Shown here one piece after another: positions 30,682 to 38,804 of a DNA stretch of 64,000 bases. The stretch lies in contig CAZOYW010000011.1 of NCBI GenBank assembly GCA_964584165.1, forward strand, positions 1 through 64,000. Reading direction: 5' to 3'. The position numbers and the translations under genes were made by a program. The notes below the pieces were generated by a model. The model was not told the origin of the DNA and did no database searches. It saw only the letters and a list, made by a program, of their open reading frames with translations. The stretch comes from CAZKCI01 sp964584165. Its GTDB lineage: Bacteria; Auribacterota; Erginobacteria; Erginobacterales; CAZKCI01. The first letter of the stretch is position 1; each line of letters opens with the position of its first letter.

Positions 30682-32452
30682 CGAGGCTCTGTTCCAGCCG
30701 GCCGGGCAGCTCGTCCAGGGCCCGGCGGAGCGCGAGGCATTCCTGCTGCAGTCGGGAGACCTCCCCGCCCGCCGCATCGGCCCGCGCGATCTCGTCGCGC
30801 AGGCGGTTGAGCCGGGCCCGGATCCCCCGCCTCCTCACCGTCCCCGCCACCTCCCTGACCTCGCGGGCCGACGGCGCGCCGCCTTCTCCCTCGAGCAGGC
30901 AGTGGGCGATCGTCTCTTGGTGCGAAGGTTCTCTCAAAACGAGCGGCAGGAAGCGGGCGAGTGGGAGGCGCCGGTCGCGGACGAGCTCTCGGATCGCTTC
31001 CGCGATCGGTCGCAGGGCGGGGCTGAAGTCCTCCGGGTCGAAGGCATAATCAATTGAATTTAAAAGACTATCATTATTAATGATAAATGTCAATAGGATG
31101 AGCTGGCTCCGGTCGGGGGCGGGGGAGGGCGGCGCGGCCGGGGTGGGCGGACGGGACGGGACGGGGCCCCGCCGCTTCCCTAGCTCCTCCCGCACCGCCG
31201 CCTCCGAGACGCCGAGCGCGGAGGCGAGCTTCTTCAGGTAACCGTCCCGAAGGACGGCGGACTCGATCGCCCCGATCGTCTCCAGCATCTCCCGCAAGAC
31301 CTTGAGCTTCCCCCGGTCGGTCCGGACGTCGTTCCTCCGGCAGAGCTCGTTGAGCTTGAAGTCGATAAGGGGGGCCGCCTCCCGGACCGCGCGCCGGAAG
31401 GCCGGCGCCCCCTCTTTCGCGATGAAGCTGTCCGGATCCTCGCCCGGGGGGAGGAGGGCGATCCGGACCTCGAAGTTTTTCTGGAGAAAGACGCCGAGCC
31501 CGCGGAGAGAGGCTTCGACCCCCGCCGGGTCGGCGTCGAAGGCGGTCACCACCTTGTCCGTGTAGCGCTTGAAGATCTGGGCCTGGACCTCGGTGAAGGC
31601 GGTCCCCTGGGAGCAGACCATGTTCCTCACCCCCTCCTGGTGCGCCCGGATGACGTCGAAGTAGCCCTCCCCCAGGATCGCCTCCCCCTCGGAGGAGATC
31701 GCCTCCCGGGCCAGGTGGAGGCCGAAGAGCATCTGCCCCTTCCGGAAGAGAGGAGTCTCGGGGGAGTTGATGTACTTGGGCTGGCTGTCGTCGAAGACCC
31801 GTCCGCCGAACGCGACCACCCGCCCCTGGCTGTCGCAGACCGGGACGATCAGCCGGTGGCGGAAGCGGTCGTATCCCCCTTCCTTCTCCGCCCGCTTGAT
31901 CGCCAGCCCGCCCTCCACGATCAACTCCAGGGGGAAGCCCTTCTTCCGGGCGTGGTTGACGAAGGAATCCCAGGAGGGCTGGGCGTAGCCGAGGCGGAAG
32001 CGGAGGATCGTCTCCTCCGCGATCTTCCGCCCGGCGAGGTACCTCCGGGCGACCTCCCCGTTCTGGGACTTCACAAGCCCCCAGTGGAAGAAGTCGGCCG
32101 CCAGGGCGTGGAGCTTGAGGAGGCGGTCGCGGTGGGAGAGCTCCTCCTTCCCGAGCTCGGGGAGAGGGATCCCCGCCCGCTCGGCGAGGAGGCGCACCGC
32201 CTCGGGGAAGGTGAGGCCGTCCTGGCGCATCAGGAAGGAGAAGACGTCGCCCCCCGCCCCGCAGCCGAAGCAGTGGAAGATCTGGCGCTGGGGGTTGACG
32301 AAGAAGGAGGGGGTCTTCTCGGAGTGGAAGGGGCAAAGCGCCTTGTAGGTCGACCCCGCCTTCTTCAGGGGAAGGTAGCGGGAAACGACCTCGACGATGT
32401 CGTTGTGAGCCTGGATCGTCTCCAGGAGCTCGGGGGGATAGAGGCGGGCCAT
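30674..32452 (-). CDS. dnaG: DNA primase DnaG
   Basis: 592 aa. Makes RNA primers at the replication fork. N-terminal zinc finger with CPFHSEKTPSF and FHCFGCGAGGD, catalytic core with RFRHRLIVPVCDSQGRVVAFGGR, then the TOPRIM motifs EGYFD and FDADPAG, and a C-terminal helicase-binding region of lower conservation. Translation is coupled to rpoD through an 8-nt overlap. No strong ribosome site is seen before ATG 32452. It follows nif3 by 79 bp that contain CTATAGG-type repeats. Confidence 0.97.
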
Positions 32453-32468
32453 GGTGTCGTGAAGCGAA

Positions 32469-32506
32469 TAGGTCCGAGAGGACTTATAGGTCTTATCGGA
32501 CCTATA
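32469..32506. repeat. GGTCC/CTTATAGG palindromic repeat, copy 1
   Basis: Interleaved short palindromes of the AGGACTTATAGGTC type between nif3 and dnaG. A longer copy lies on the other side of nif3 at 33535-33585. An AscI-like GGCGCGCC palindrome follows at about 32513. Confidence 0.6.
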
Positions 32507-32531
32507 GCGGCCGGCGCGCCGGACGCTATTT

Positions 32532-33488
32532 TCAGGAACGTTCCACCCGGACGAAGCCGGAGCAGGGGATGACCTCGAAGGAGCCGCGGAGGCGGAGGCG
32601 GTCGAGGAGAAGGTTGAGCCCCAGCGTATCGGAGGAGATGTGGCCGGCCACGACGAGGTTCAGGTTCAGCTCCTTCGCCTTCTCGATGTGGTCGAGGCTG
32701 GCGTGCATCCCGACCAGGACCCCAACGCCGGCGTGGGCGAGGCTCGCCAGCGCCGCCTTGGGCGGCTCCACCCCGCCGGTCATATCCACGTAGATCTTCC
32801 CCGCCCGGTTGGACTCCTTCCCCGCCACCACCCGGGGCGGAGCGTTGTTCCGGGAAGCCGCCTGGTACTCCGGGATCTCCCGGAGGAGGGCGAGGATGTC
32901 GCCGATCGTCTCCGGCGACTTCTCGGCGAAGAGCTTCTCCAGGTAGCCGGCCACGCAGTTGTCGGCCGGGGTGTGGGCGCAGAGGAAGGGGAGGTCGAGG
33001 AGGCGGGAGGCGTCCACCGCCCGGGTGAAGTTGACCGGCAGCGACTTGCGCTCCACCTCGGTCAGCCGCTCGTCCAGGAGGGCCTCGGCCACGTTGATCG
33101 GCACGCCCGCCCGGTGCATGATGTCCGCCTGCATGGAGATGACGTGGTAGAAGCCGGCCAGGGCCTTCCCTTCGGGGTGGTGGGCAAGAAGGCAGTCGAC
33201 CCGCCGCCCCCGCTCGCGGAGGCGGTCGGCCAGAACCACCTCTCCGACCTCGATGTCGATCCCCACCATCAGGGCCGAGACCTCGGCCGCGGGGTCGCCG
33301 GCGAGGAGGCGGGTGTCGGCATAGGGGTTGGCCAGACGGTCCCGGTCAAAAGTCCCCCGGCGGCTCTCCGGGAGGTCGGCGAAGAACTTTTCCAGCCGCG
33401 CCAGCTCGCGGCGGACTCCCGCCTCGCCGCGGGGGTCGGCCGCGATCCCGATCTCGACGATGGCTTGGAAAAGTTCTGCGAGTTTCAT
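32532..33488 (-). CDS. NIF3/DUF34-family metal-binding protein
   Basis: 318 aa. A NIF3-like protein (often mislabelled GTP cyclohydrolase I type 2), a toroidal protein with a dinuclear metal site. Visible landmarks: LLAHHPEGKA (metal-binding His-His), IDIEVGEVVLADRL, HTPADNCV, IYVDMTGGVEPP, GVLVGMHASLDHIEKA and VVAGHISSDTLG near the C-terminus. The longer form of about 320 aa occurs in several deep-branching bacteria. Its biochemical role is not established for the family. It lies between rsmE and dnaG in a same-strand cluster and is bracketed by CTATAGG repeats. Confidence 0.82.
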   Translation of the reverse strand: MKLAELFQAIVEIGIAADPRGEAGVRRELARLEKFFADLPESRRGTFDRDRLANPYADTRLLAGDPAAEVSALMVGIDIEVGEVVLADRLRERGRRVDCLLAHHPEGKALAGFYHVISMQADIMHRAGVPINVAEALLDERLTEVERKSLPVNFTRAVDASRLLDLPFLCAHTPADNCVAGYLEKLFAEKSPETIGDILALLREIPEYQAASRNNAPPRVVAGKESNRAGKIYVDMTGGVEPPKAALASLAHAGVGVLVGMHASLDHIEKAKELNLNLVVAGHISSDTLGLNLLLDRLRLRGSFEVIPCSGFVRVERS

Positions 33489-33534
33489 GGCGGATTTGAA
33501 TGAGTATAGCCCCGCCGAGGACCGCGCGCAAGCC

Positions 33535-33585
33535 CTTATAGGTCCTATAGGACTTATAGGACCTATAAGACCTATAGGACCTATT
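33535..33585. repeat. CTATAGG palindromic repeat array, copy 2
   Basis: About six overlapping units of [AG]GACCTATAGG / CCTATAAG in 50 bp between rsmE and nif3. AT-richer than its surroundings and able to fold in many registers. Confidence 0.7.
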
Positions 33586-33593
33586 AACCGTGG

Positions 33594-34331
33594 CTAGGCC
33601 TGAAAATGATAGCCGATCATCGCGAGCACCGCCGGGCCGGCGGTCGCGGCGCGCAGGATGCTGGGAGAGATCCGGACGGGGAGGAAGCCGGCGGCGCGGG
33701 CGAGGGAAACCTCCTCGGAGGTGAATCCGCCCTCGGGGCCGACCGCGGCCAGGATCCCGGCCGGGGGCGCGGCGTCTCCGGTGGCGGTGAGGGCCGCCTT
33801 CAAGCTCCTCTCCTTCTCCCCCTCCCAGGGGAGGAGGCGCAGAGAGAACTCGGAGGCCAGGGCGAGGAGGTTGTTCCAGGAGAGCGGGGGATGGACGGCC
33901 GGGAGGACGGACTGCCCGCTCTGGCGGCAGGCGTCGGCGACGATGGCGTTGATCCGCTCCTCCTTCTTCTCCCAGCTCCGGAGCTCGCCCACGCAGCGGG
34001 CGGCGGCCAGGGGGTAGAGGTCGGAGAGGCCGACCTCGGCGCACTGGCGCACCGCCGCCTCGAAGTCGCGCCCCTTGAGGAAGGACTGGGCCAGGGCGAG
34101 GCGGAAGGTCCGGGTCGGGGGCGGTCGGGAAACGGCGGTGACGATCGCCTCCACCCGGCGGGGGGAGAGGATCCCGATCGTCGCCGTGTACTCGGCCCCC
34201 TCCCCGTCGAAGGCGACGATCTCCTCCCCGCGGCGGAGGCGGAGCACCCGCTCGATGTAATGGGCGTCCTTGCCCTCGAAGATCACCCGCCGCCCGCGCA
34301 GGGCGCCCGGAGGAAGCAGGAAGCGTCTCAC
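33594..34331 (-). CDS. rsmE: 16S rRNA (uracil1498-N3)-methyltransferase RsmE
   Basis: 245 aa, usual length. Methylates U1498 of 16S rRNA using SAM. N-terminal PUA-like domain (RRFLLPPG, GKDAHYIERVLRLRRGEEI), then the SPOUT knot with AAVGPEGGFTSEEV and ISPSILRAATA (variant of the usual G-RILR-ETA). The start is a GTG at 34331, preceded by GGAGGG, and overlaps the dnaJ stop as GTGA, so the two genes are translationally coupled. dnaJ-rsmE adjacency is common in bacteria and supports both calls. Confidence 0.95.
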   Translation of the reverse strand: MRRFLLPPGALRGRRVIFEGKDAHYIERVLRLRRGEEIVAFDGEGAEYTATIGILSPRRVEAIVTAVSRPPPTRTFRLALAQSFLKGRDFEAAVRQCAEVGLSDLYPLAAARCVGELRSWEKKEERINAIVADACRQSGQSVLPAVHPPLSWNNLLALASEFSLRLLPWEGEKERSLKAALTATGDAAPPAGILAAVGPEGGFTSEEVSLARAAGFLPVRISPSILRAATAGPAVLAMIGYHFQA

Positions 34332-35473
34332 GGTTTTCCCTCCGGGAAAATCTTGTTCTTGAGGAACCGGAATGCGCCCCCGTCCGAGGGGCGGTTCCGC
34401 GGCGTCAGGCTCCCCTGGAAGCGACGGAGAAGATCCTTCTGCTCGGAGGAGAGGCCCGTGGGCACCTCGACGACGAGGCGGACGCGCTGATCGCCGCGCC
34501 CCGCGCCGTGGAGGCGGGGGAAGCCCTGCCCCTTGATCCGGACCGTCGTCCCCGGCTGGGTCCCGGGGGCGACGGGGAGGCGGGTTTCGCCGAGAAGGGT
34601 GGGAACGACGATCTCGCCGCCCAGGGCGGCCACGGGGAAGGCGATCGGGATCTCGCAGAGGACGTCGTGGCCATCGCGCTGGAAGAATTCGTGGGGGCGG
34701 ACGCGGATGTGGATGTTCAGGTCGCCCGCGGGGGCGCCGCGGGGACCGAACTGGCCGGCGCCCCGCTTGCGCAGGAGCGCCCCGTGGTCCACGCCCGCCG
34801 GGACCTTCACGGCGAGGCGGGTCGGTCTCTCCGCCAGCCCCCTCCCCCCGCATTCCCGGCAGGGCTTCTCCAGGATCGTCCCCTCCCCCCGGCAGGCGGA
34901 GCAGGTCGAGACGGCGGTGAAAACGCCGAAAAAGGTCCGCTGGGCCGACTCGACCTGCCCCCGGCCCGCGCAACGGGAGCAGCGCCGCCTCCCCGTCCCG
35001 GGCTCCTCGCCCTTCCCCCCGCAGCGGGGGCAGGGTTCCCGGCGGAAGAACTCGATCTCCCGCTCCGTCCCCCGCGCCGCCTCCTCGAGGGTGATCTCGA
35101 GGGCGTAGTCGATGTCCGCTCCCCGCCGGCGGCCGGGCCGTTCGCCCGCCCCGAAGCCGAAGAAGTCTTCGAAGAGCGAACCTCCCATCCCGCCGCCGAA
35201 GAGCTCCCGGAAAAGCTCGAAGGGGTCGTGGAAGGCGGGGCCCCGGCTCCTCAAGCCCTCGCGCCCGTAGCGGTCGTAGATCTCCCGCTGATCCGGATCG
35301 GAGAGGACCTCGTAGGCCTCAGAGATCTCCTTGAAGCGCTCGCCGGAGGCGGCGTCGCCCGCGTTCCGGTCGGGGTGATGCTGGAGGGCCTGACGGCGGT
35401 AGGCCTTCTTGATATCCTCGGGATCGGCGTCCCGGGAGACCTCCAGAATCTCATAGTAATCCCTGTCAGCCAT
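34328..35473 (-). CDS. dnaJ: Chaperone DnaJ (type I)
   Basis: 381 aa. J domain with HHPDRN, a Gly/Phe-rich segment, then four zinc-binding CxxCxGxG motifs (CPRCGGKG, CSRCAGRG, CSACRGEG, CRECGGRG) and two C-terminal beta-barrel domains ending LSSEQKDLLRRFQ. All four zinc motifs are intact, so it is type I. ATG 35473 (MADRDYYEILEV) is the family start; the upstream ATG is not supported. Works with DnaK and GrpE; dnaK is not in the window. Cotranscribed with grpE upstream and rsmE downstream. Confidence 0.97.
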   Translation of the reverse strand: MADRDYYEILEVSRDADPEDIKKAYRRQALQHHPDRNAGDAASGERFKEISEAYEVLSDPDQREIYDRYGREGLRSRGPAFHDPFELFRELFGGGMGGSLFEDFFGFGAGERPGRRRGADIDYALEITLEEAARGTEREIEFFRREPCPRCGGKGEEPGTGRRRCSRCAGRGQVESAQRTFFGVFTAVSTCSACRGEGTILEKPCRECGGRGLAERPTRLAVKVPAGVDHGALLRKRGAGQFGPRGAPAGDLNIHIRVRPHEFFQRDGHDVLCEIPIAFPVAALGGEIVVPTLLGETRLPVAPGTQPGTTVRIKGQGFPRLHGAGRGDQRVRLVVEVPTGLSSEQKDLLRRFQGSLTPRNRPSDGGAFRFLKNKIFPEGKP

Positions 35474-35500
35474 AGACCAAACAGATCTGTTCCCAGCCCA

Positions 35501-35541
35501 CATCATTCATGAAGATCGCCCGATCTTCATGAATGATGCTA
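35501..35541. repeat. Dispersed palindromic repeat, family R, copy 3
   Basis: Perfect 18-bp arms 35501-35518 and 35521-35538 (CATCATTCATGAAGATCG and complement) around CC. The adjoining CTAG is the TAG stop of grpE (35539-35541). It lies between grpE and dnaJ. Confidence 0.8.
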
Positions 35542-36144
35542 GGATTCGGCCGCGGGGGGGGGCGGAGCCGGAGAGCGGACGACCTTGACCGCGGACGGGC
35601 GGAGGAGGCGGTCCTTGAGCCGGTAGCCCTTCTGGAGCTCCTCGATGATCGAGCCATCGGGGGCGGCGGCGGTGACCTCCTCGGCCACCGCCTCGTGGAG
35701 GTAGGGATCGAAAACCTTCCCCTTGGCTTCGATCTGCTGGAGGCCCTCCTTGGCCAGCGCGCCCACGAGCTGCTTATAGATCATCTCCACCCCCTGGCGG
35801 CAGGAATCCGGCCCGGCGGAGGGAGCGGAGGCCAGCGCCCGCTCGAAATTGTCGAGGACGGGGAGGAGCTCCCCGATCAGGTCCTGGACGGCATAGGCGA
35901 GGAAGTCCTTCTTGTCCTTCTCCAGCCGTTTCCGGAAGTTTTCCCCCTCGGCCAGGGCGCGGAGATACTTGTCCTTGTACTCCGCCGCCAGGGCCTCCTG
36001 GGAAAGCAGACGCTCGAGCTCCGCCCGGTCGATCTCGACCCGGGCCGGGGCGACCGGTTCGGCGCGCCCTCCGGCCGGAGCGGGAGATTCCGGGGGGGGC
36101 GTCTCCCCGGCAGTTTTTTTGTCGTGCTTGTGCTTTCCCGTCAT
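35539..36144 (-). CDS. grpE: Nucleotide exchange factor GrpE
   Basis: 201 aa. Promotes ADP release from DnaK. An acidic/Pro-rich N-terminus (1-40) is followed by a long helix (LERLLSQEALAAEYKDKYLR, ENFRKRLEKDKKDFLAYA) and the beta-wing domain with DNFERAL, GVEMIYKQLVGALAKEGL, FDPYLHEAV and GYRLKDRLLRPSAVKV. The start ATG 36144 gives the family length; no strong ribosome site. A near-consensus promoter lies 37 bp upstream. No CIRCE element or hrcA is seen. The TAG stop is part of a family R repeat. Confidence 0.96.
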   Translation of the reverse strand: MTGKHKHDKKTAGETPPPESPAPAGGRAEPVAPARVEIDRAELERLLSQEALAAEYKDKYLRALAEGENFRKRLEKDKKDFLAYAVQDLIGELLPVLDNFERALASAPSAGPDSCRQGVEMIYKQLVGALAKEGLQQIEAKGKVFDPYLHEAVAEEVTAAAPDGSIIEELQKGYRLKDRLLRPSAVKVVRSPAPPPPAAES

Positions 36145-36180
36145 GGTGGCTGCTCGCTGGCGTCGTTTCTTTAATTGTGA

Positions 36181-36209
36181 AATATATTCCCTCCGCGACG
36201 GCTTGTCAA
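36181..36209 (-). promoter_or_regulatory. Sigma-70 promoter for grpE
   Basis: On the minus strand TTGACA (36209-36204), 17-nt spacer, TATATT (36186-36181). The -35 is perfect and the spacing optimal. The predicted start is about 30 nt before the grpE ATG. Confidence 0.8.
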
Positions 36210-36244
36210 GGCGCCCGGAGGTGCAGGCCGTTTCTATTCTTCTC

Positions 36245-36273
36245 TTGACCGAAGCAAATCGGAAGCATATATT
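36245..36273 (+). promoter_or_regulatory. Sigma-70 promoter for the 36425 gene, with a long leader
   Basis: TTGACC (36245-36250), 17-nt spacer, TATATT (36268-36273). It faces away from the grpE promoter; the -35 elements are 35 bp apart. Predicts a 5' leader of about 145 nt before the ATG. The rest of 36145-36424 has no gene. Confidence 0.78.
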
Positions 36274-36424
36274 TTCATAACCGGGTGGGGACTGCGGGCC
36301 ATCCCCGGCGCCAGCCCCCTTCCCCGGCCGCAAGCGCGAAACGCGATCGAACCCAATCCTGCTGTCGCCGGCATCGGCGGCTCCGACCGCCCCCCTGCCG
36401 ACGGGCAATCGCCGGAGGGAGCGT

Positions 36425-38758
36425 ATGCCACCGACCATCAAGCGCAAACTCGGGCGGGTCATCCTCGCCGCGATCGGCCTTCCCCTGGCCGCCGGACTGG
36501 CCCGCGGCCAGCCCTCCTGGACCGACTTTTCCTACACCAACTGGAACCCAGGGACCGCTCCGGCGATCCCGGGGGCGTCGGCGGAGCGCCATTACGACAA
36601 CCGCATCGTCTGGGACGGCGAAAAGTTCGTCACCATCCAGGAAGGCACCCGCACCGGCGACTACACCTATTATTACGTCGCCTCATCCCGGGGGCAGACC
36701 GACTGGGGGACACCGGTCGCCCTGGACATCCCCCGCCTCTGGGACTGCGCCCACCACGCCCTGGCCTGCGCGCCCGACGGGTTCCCGCCTTCCGACGTCG
36801 CCTGGGCCGAGCAGAGCCAGAACGTACGCTACAAGCTCTGGTACAGCTCCTCCGAGGGCTACAACCACTTCCGCTACGGCGAGTCCACCGACGGGGTGTA
36901 CTGGCACCCCTCCTTCCTGGAATACGACTACTGCCCCCCGACCTACAAGCTCGACCCCAACAAATGCATGATCAAGCCGGACGTCCTCTACCGCCCGGAG
37001 GGATCGGCCGCGCTCGACCCCGAACACCCGATGGACAACCGCTATATCTGCTACCTGGGGGCCGCAAACAGCGCGGGCGACCCGAGCTACTTCGAGATGT
37101 ACATCTCCAGCAACGGGCTCGACTGGAAGCTCCACGCCTGGGACGGCTACTGCCAGGCGCGCTGGGCGGCCTCCACCAGCGGCCCCGCGGAGGTGAGCGA
37201 ATTCGTCGCCTTCACCGGCTACGACACGACCTACTACTATTACTTCCACCCCGCCTACTACAACCTCGGGTCCGTGGAGGAGGTCTACGAGAACGGGGAG
37301 AGGCAGGGCTTCCTCCTCTGGGTCGACGCCTATGTCCAGGACCATTCCATCCAATCCTTCTACTCCACCGACGGCCTGCGCTGGACCGCCCGCGAGCAGC
37401 CGGTCGGCGCCATCGGCTCGATCGGAGCCGCCGGGGCCTGGAACGGGACGCGGAACTACGGCTTCGACTCCGTCCGCCTCGGGGAAAGCTACTTCATCCT
37501 GAGGAACGGCCTCTACAACACCGGCGCCGCCGTCCGGAAGGGAAGGCTCTCCGCCGAGGTGGAGACGCCGGGGAGCCCCTCTTCGGGGGAGATCTCCGTC
37601 GCCTACCGCCTCTTCCACTGGAACGCCGAGACCTGCCCCGACGCCGAGTTCACCTTCAGCACGGACGGAGCGTCCTGGCACGCGGCCGCGCCGGCCGGAG
37701 GCGACAGCGCCCCCTTCGCAACCGGGATCGGCGGACGGCTCCACTCCTTCGTCTGGGACTCCGCCGCCGACCTCCCCGGCGGCGCGGCGGCCGTCTATTT
37801 CCGCGTCCTTCCCCTCCCGGCCGAGGGGTCCGGCTCCTACGACACCACGGCGCCTTTTACCGTCAGCCCGACCGCGGCGACGCCGACCATCCCTCCGCCC
37901 ACGCCGACCATCCCTCCGCCCACGCCGACGATCCCTCCGCCCACGCCGACACTCCTTCCGCCGACGCCGAGTCCGGTCCCCACCCCCTGGCATCTGGTCG
38001 TCGCCGCGGACGATTACAACGGAGACGGGACGGCCGACTGCGGACTCTGGCGCGGCGGCGATGGGACCTTCCGCATCCGCGACCTGAGCCTGGTCTATTA
38101 CGGCCTGAGCGGGGACGTCCCCGTCCCGGGAGACTACGGCGGCGACGGACGGGCCGATTACGCCGTCTGGAGGCCTTCCTCCGGCAAGTGGTCGATCCGG
38201 GGGCTCAGCAACGGGGCGAACCACTACTACGGGCAGAACGGCGACATCCCCGCCATCGCCGACTACGACGGGGACTGGCGCACCGACACCGCCCTCTACC
38301 GCCCCTCGATCGGAAAGTGGTTCATCCGGGGGCAGACCACGTTCTACTACGGCCTTCACACCGACACGCCCATCCCCGGAGACTACGACGGCGACGGTAC
38401 GGCCGACCCTGCCCTCTTCCGCCCCTTCGCGGGGGGAGCCGCCTGGTACATCCGCCATCTCACCCTTCTTTATTACGGGCAGAGCTACGACCTCCCCGTC
38501 CCCGGCGACTACTTAGGGGACGGCACCACCCGTCTCTCGGTCTTCCGGCCCTCGGCCGGGCGCTGGTACATCCGCGGCGAACCCTACGTCAGCTTCGGTC
38601 AGGACGGCGACATCCCCTTCGCGTTGGACTTCAGCGGCGACGGGACCTTCCAGCGGGGGCTCTACCGCCCCGGGCAGGGCCGCTGGTCAGTCTACGCCCT
38701 GACCGGCTTCTACTTCGGATCCTCCGGCGACCAGCCGGTGAGCGGCCGGTCCTACTAG
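36425..38758 (+). CDS. Secreted BNR/Asp-box protein with C-terminal six-repeat domain
   Basis: 777 aa. Signal peptide about 1-28. The N-terminal 430 residues show repeated Asp-box-like turns (STDGVYWH, SSNGLDWK, STDGLRWT, STDGASWH) and a strongly aromatic composition, as in a GH43- or sialidase-like beta-propeller, but no catalytic set is recognised. A short PPTPTIPP linker (about 490-515) leads to six 40-aa repeats of the DYDGDG/WxIRG/YYG type, ending QPVSGRSY. The start ATG follows GGGAGCGT. It is 46 bp upstream of a gene of similar architecture and probably in one operon with it. Likely an extracellular binding protein. Confidence 0.78.
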   Translation: MPPTIKRKLGRVILAAIGLPLAAGLARGQPSWTDFSYTNWNPGTAPAIPGASAERHYDNRIVWDGEKFVTIQEGTRTGDYTYYYVASSRGQTDWGTPVALDIPRLWDCAHHALACAPDGFPPSDVAWAEQSQNVRYKLWYSSSEGYNHFRYGESTDGVYWHPSFLEYDYCPPTYKLDPNKCMIKPDVLYRPEGSAALDPEHPMDNRYICYLGAANSAGDPSYFEMYISSNGLDWKLHAWDGYCQARWAASTSGPAEVSEFVAFTGYDTTYYYYFHPAYYNLGSVEEVYENGERQGFLLWVDAYVQDHSIQSFYSTDGLRWTAREQPVGAIGSIGAAGAWNGTRNYGFDSVRLGESYFILRNGLYNTGAAVRKGRLSAEVETPGSPSSGEISVAYRLFHWNAETCPDAEFTFSTDGASWHAAAPAGGDSAPFATGIGGRLHSFVWDSAADLPGGAAAVYFRVLPLPAEGSGSYDTTAPFTVSPTAATPTIPPPTPTIPPPTPTIPPPTPTLLPPTPSPVPTPWHLVVAADDYNGDGTADCGLWRGGDGTFRIRDLSLVYYGLSGDVPVPGDYGGDGRADYAVWRPSSGKWSIRGLSNGANHYYGQNGDIPAIADYDGDWRTDTALYRPSIGKWFIRGQTTFYYGLHTDTPIPGDYDGDGTADPALFRPFAGGAAWYIRHLTLLYYGQSYDLPVPGDYLGDGTTRLSVFRPSAGRWYIRGEPYVSFGQDGDIPFALDFSGDGTFQRGLYRPGQGRWSVYALTGFYFGSSGDQPVSGRSY

Positions 38759-38804
38759 CCCCGGCGCGATCGCTCATTGGCCCACGGTTGATAGCAACAA
38801 GCTC

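Noticed and set aside
36683..38458. 591-codon minus-strand frame opposite the Asp-box protein
   Set aside because: Shadow of repeat-containing coding DNA; composition follows the opposite strand and there is no ribosome site.
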